In this document: positions 5,733-5,768 of the stretch, piece by piece
Numbering within the stretch: position 1 is the stretch's first letter
Layout: the number at the start of each line of letters is the position of its first letter
Source of the DNA: Alphaproteobacteria bacterium
Lineage (GTDB): Bacteria; Pseudomonadota; Alphaproteobacteria; CBDBCS01; JAHZLG01
Direction: 5' to 3'
Length of the DNA: 5,768 nucleotides
NCBI GenBank assembly: GCA_022599995.1
Contig: JAHZLG010000127.1
Span: 1-5,768 of the forward strand
Made by a program: the position numbers and the translations under genes
Notes under the pieces: generated by a model
Told to the model about the DNA's origin: nothing
Database searches by the model: none
Seen by the model: only the letters and a program-made list of their open reading frames with translations

Positions 5733-5768
5733 TCAGTCGGGGTGATAGAGCGTCGTTTCGCAATCGCC
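5733..5768 (-). CDS. pyrH: Probable UMP kinase, last 11 residues (partial)
   Basis: Read from the window edge on the minus strand, one frame ends GDCETTLYHPD and a TGA at 5733-5735. This fits the C-terminus of UMP kinase, which in E. coli ends GEKEGTLITE: G-acidic-x-E-x-T-L is shared. The position directly upstream of frr is where pyrH lies in most bacteria. PyrH phosphorylates UMP to UDP in the cytoplasm. Only 36 bases are visible, so the call rests on a short match plus gene order; the rest lies outside the window. Confidence 0.55.
   Translation of the reverse strand, partial: GDCETTLYHPD

Noticed and set aside
5597..5767. Minus-strand open frame containing C-G-L-G-Q-W-L, similar to the zinc-binding CZB domain motif
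   Set aside because: The match is only a few residues, the later His..His part of CZB is missing, the rest is repeat-derived, and another frame fits the pyrH C-terminus in the expected gene order.

Overview
The window looks like a piece of a moderately GC-rich alphaproteobacterial chromosome. The reasons are the flagellar order flgG-flgA-flgH, a pyrH-frr-uppS cluster on the other strand, and the sequence style of FlgA, UppS and RRF. The genus cannot be named from the sequence.

Plus strand, 1-4145. A 98-bp degenerate tandem repeat precedes flgG (distal rod). It is followed by flgA (periplasmic P-ring chaperone) and flgH (L-ring lipoprotein). These three genes cover the outer part of the flagellar rod and its bushings. 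They are closely spaced and co-directional, so probably one transcription unit continuing from an upstream flgF outside the window. flgI, the P-ring gene that often follows, is absent here. Instead, 33 bp after flgH comes a co-directional cobI/cbiL-type gene (precorrin-2 or cobalt-factor II C20-methyltransferase, cobalamin synthesis). Its product is about 150 residues longer than usual, because low-complexity and tandem-repeat segments interrupt an otherwise intact methyltransferase core.

Minus strand, 5768-4178. The last codons of a probable pyrH (UMP kinase), a 178-bp GATC-rich repetitive spacer, frr (ribosome recycling factor) and uppS (undecaprenyl diphosphate synthase). This is the start of the widespread pyrH-frr-uppS-cdsA-dxr order, but it stops after uppS, which converges on cobI with only 32 bp between the stop codons. 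UppS has an insertion and an unusual variant of its conserved RTSGE motif.

No RNA gene, insertion sequence, CRISPR array or convincing intrinsic terminator was found. The gene content is housekeeping. The unusual material is repeat expansion, both between genes and inside conserved enzymes: tandem repeats at 1-98, pyrimidine-rich spacers before flgG and flgH, 18/36-nt in-frame repeats in cobI, and a GATC-rich repeat between pyrH and frr.
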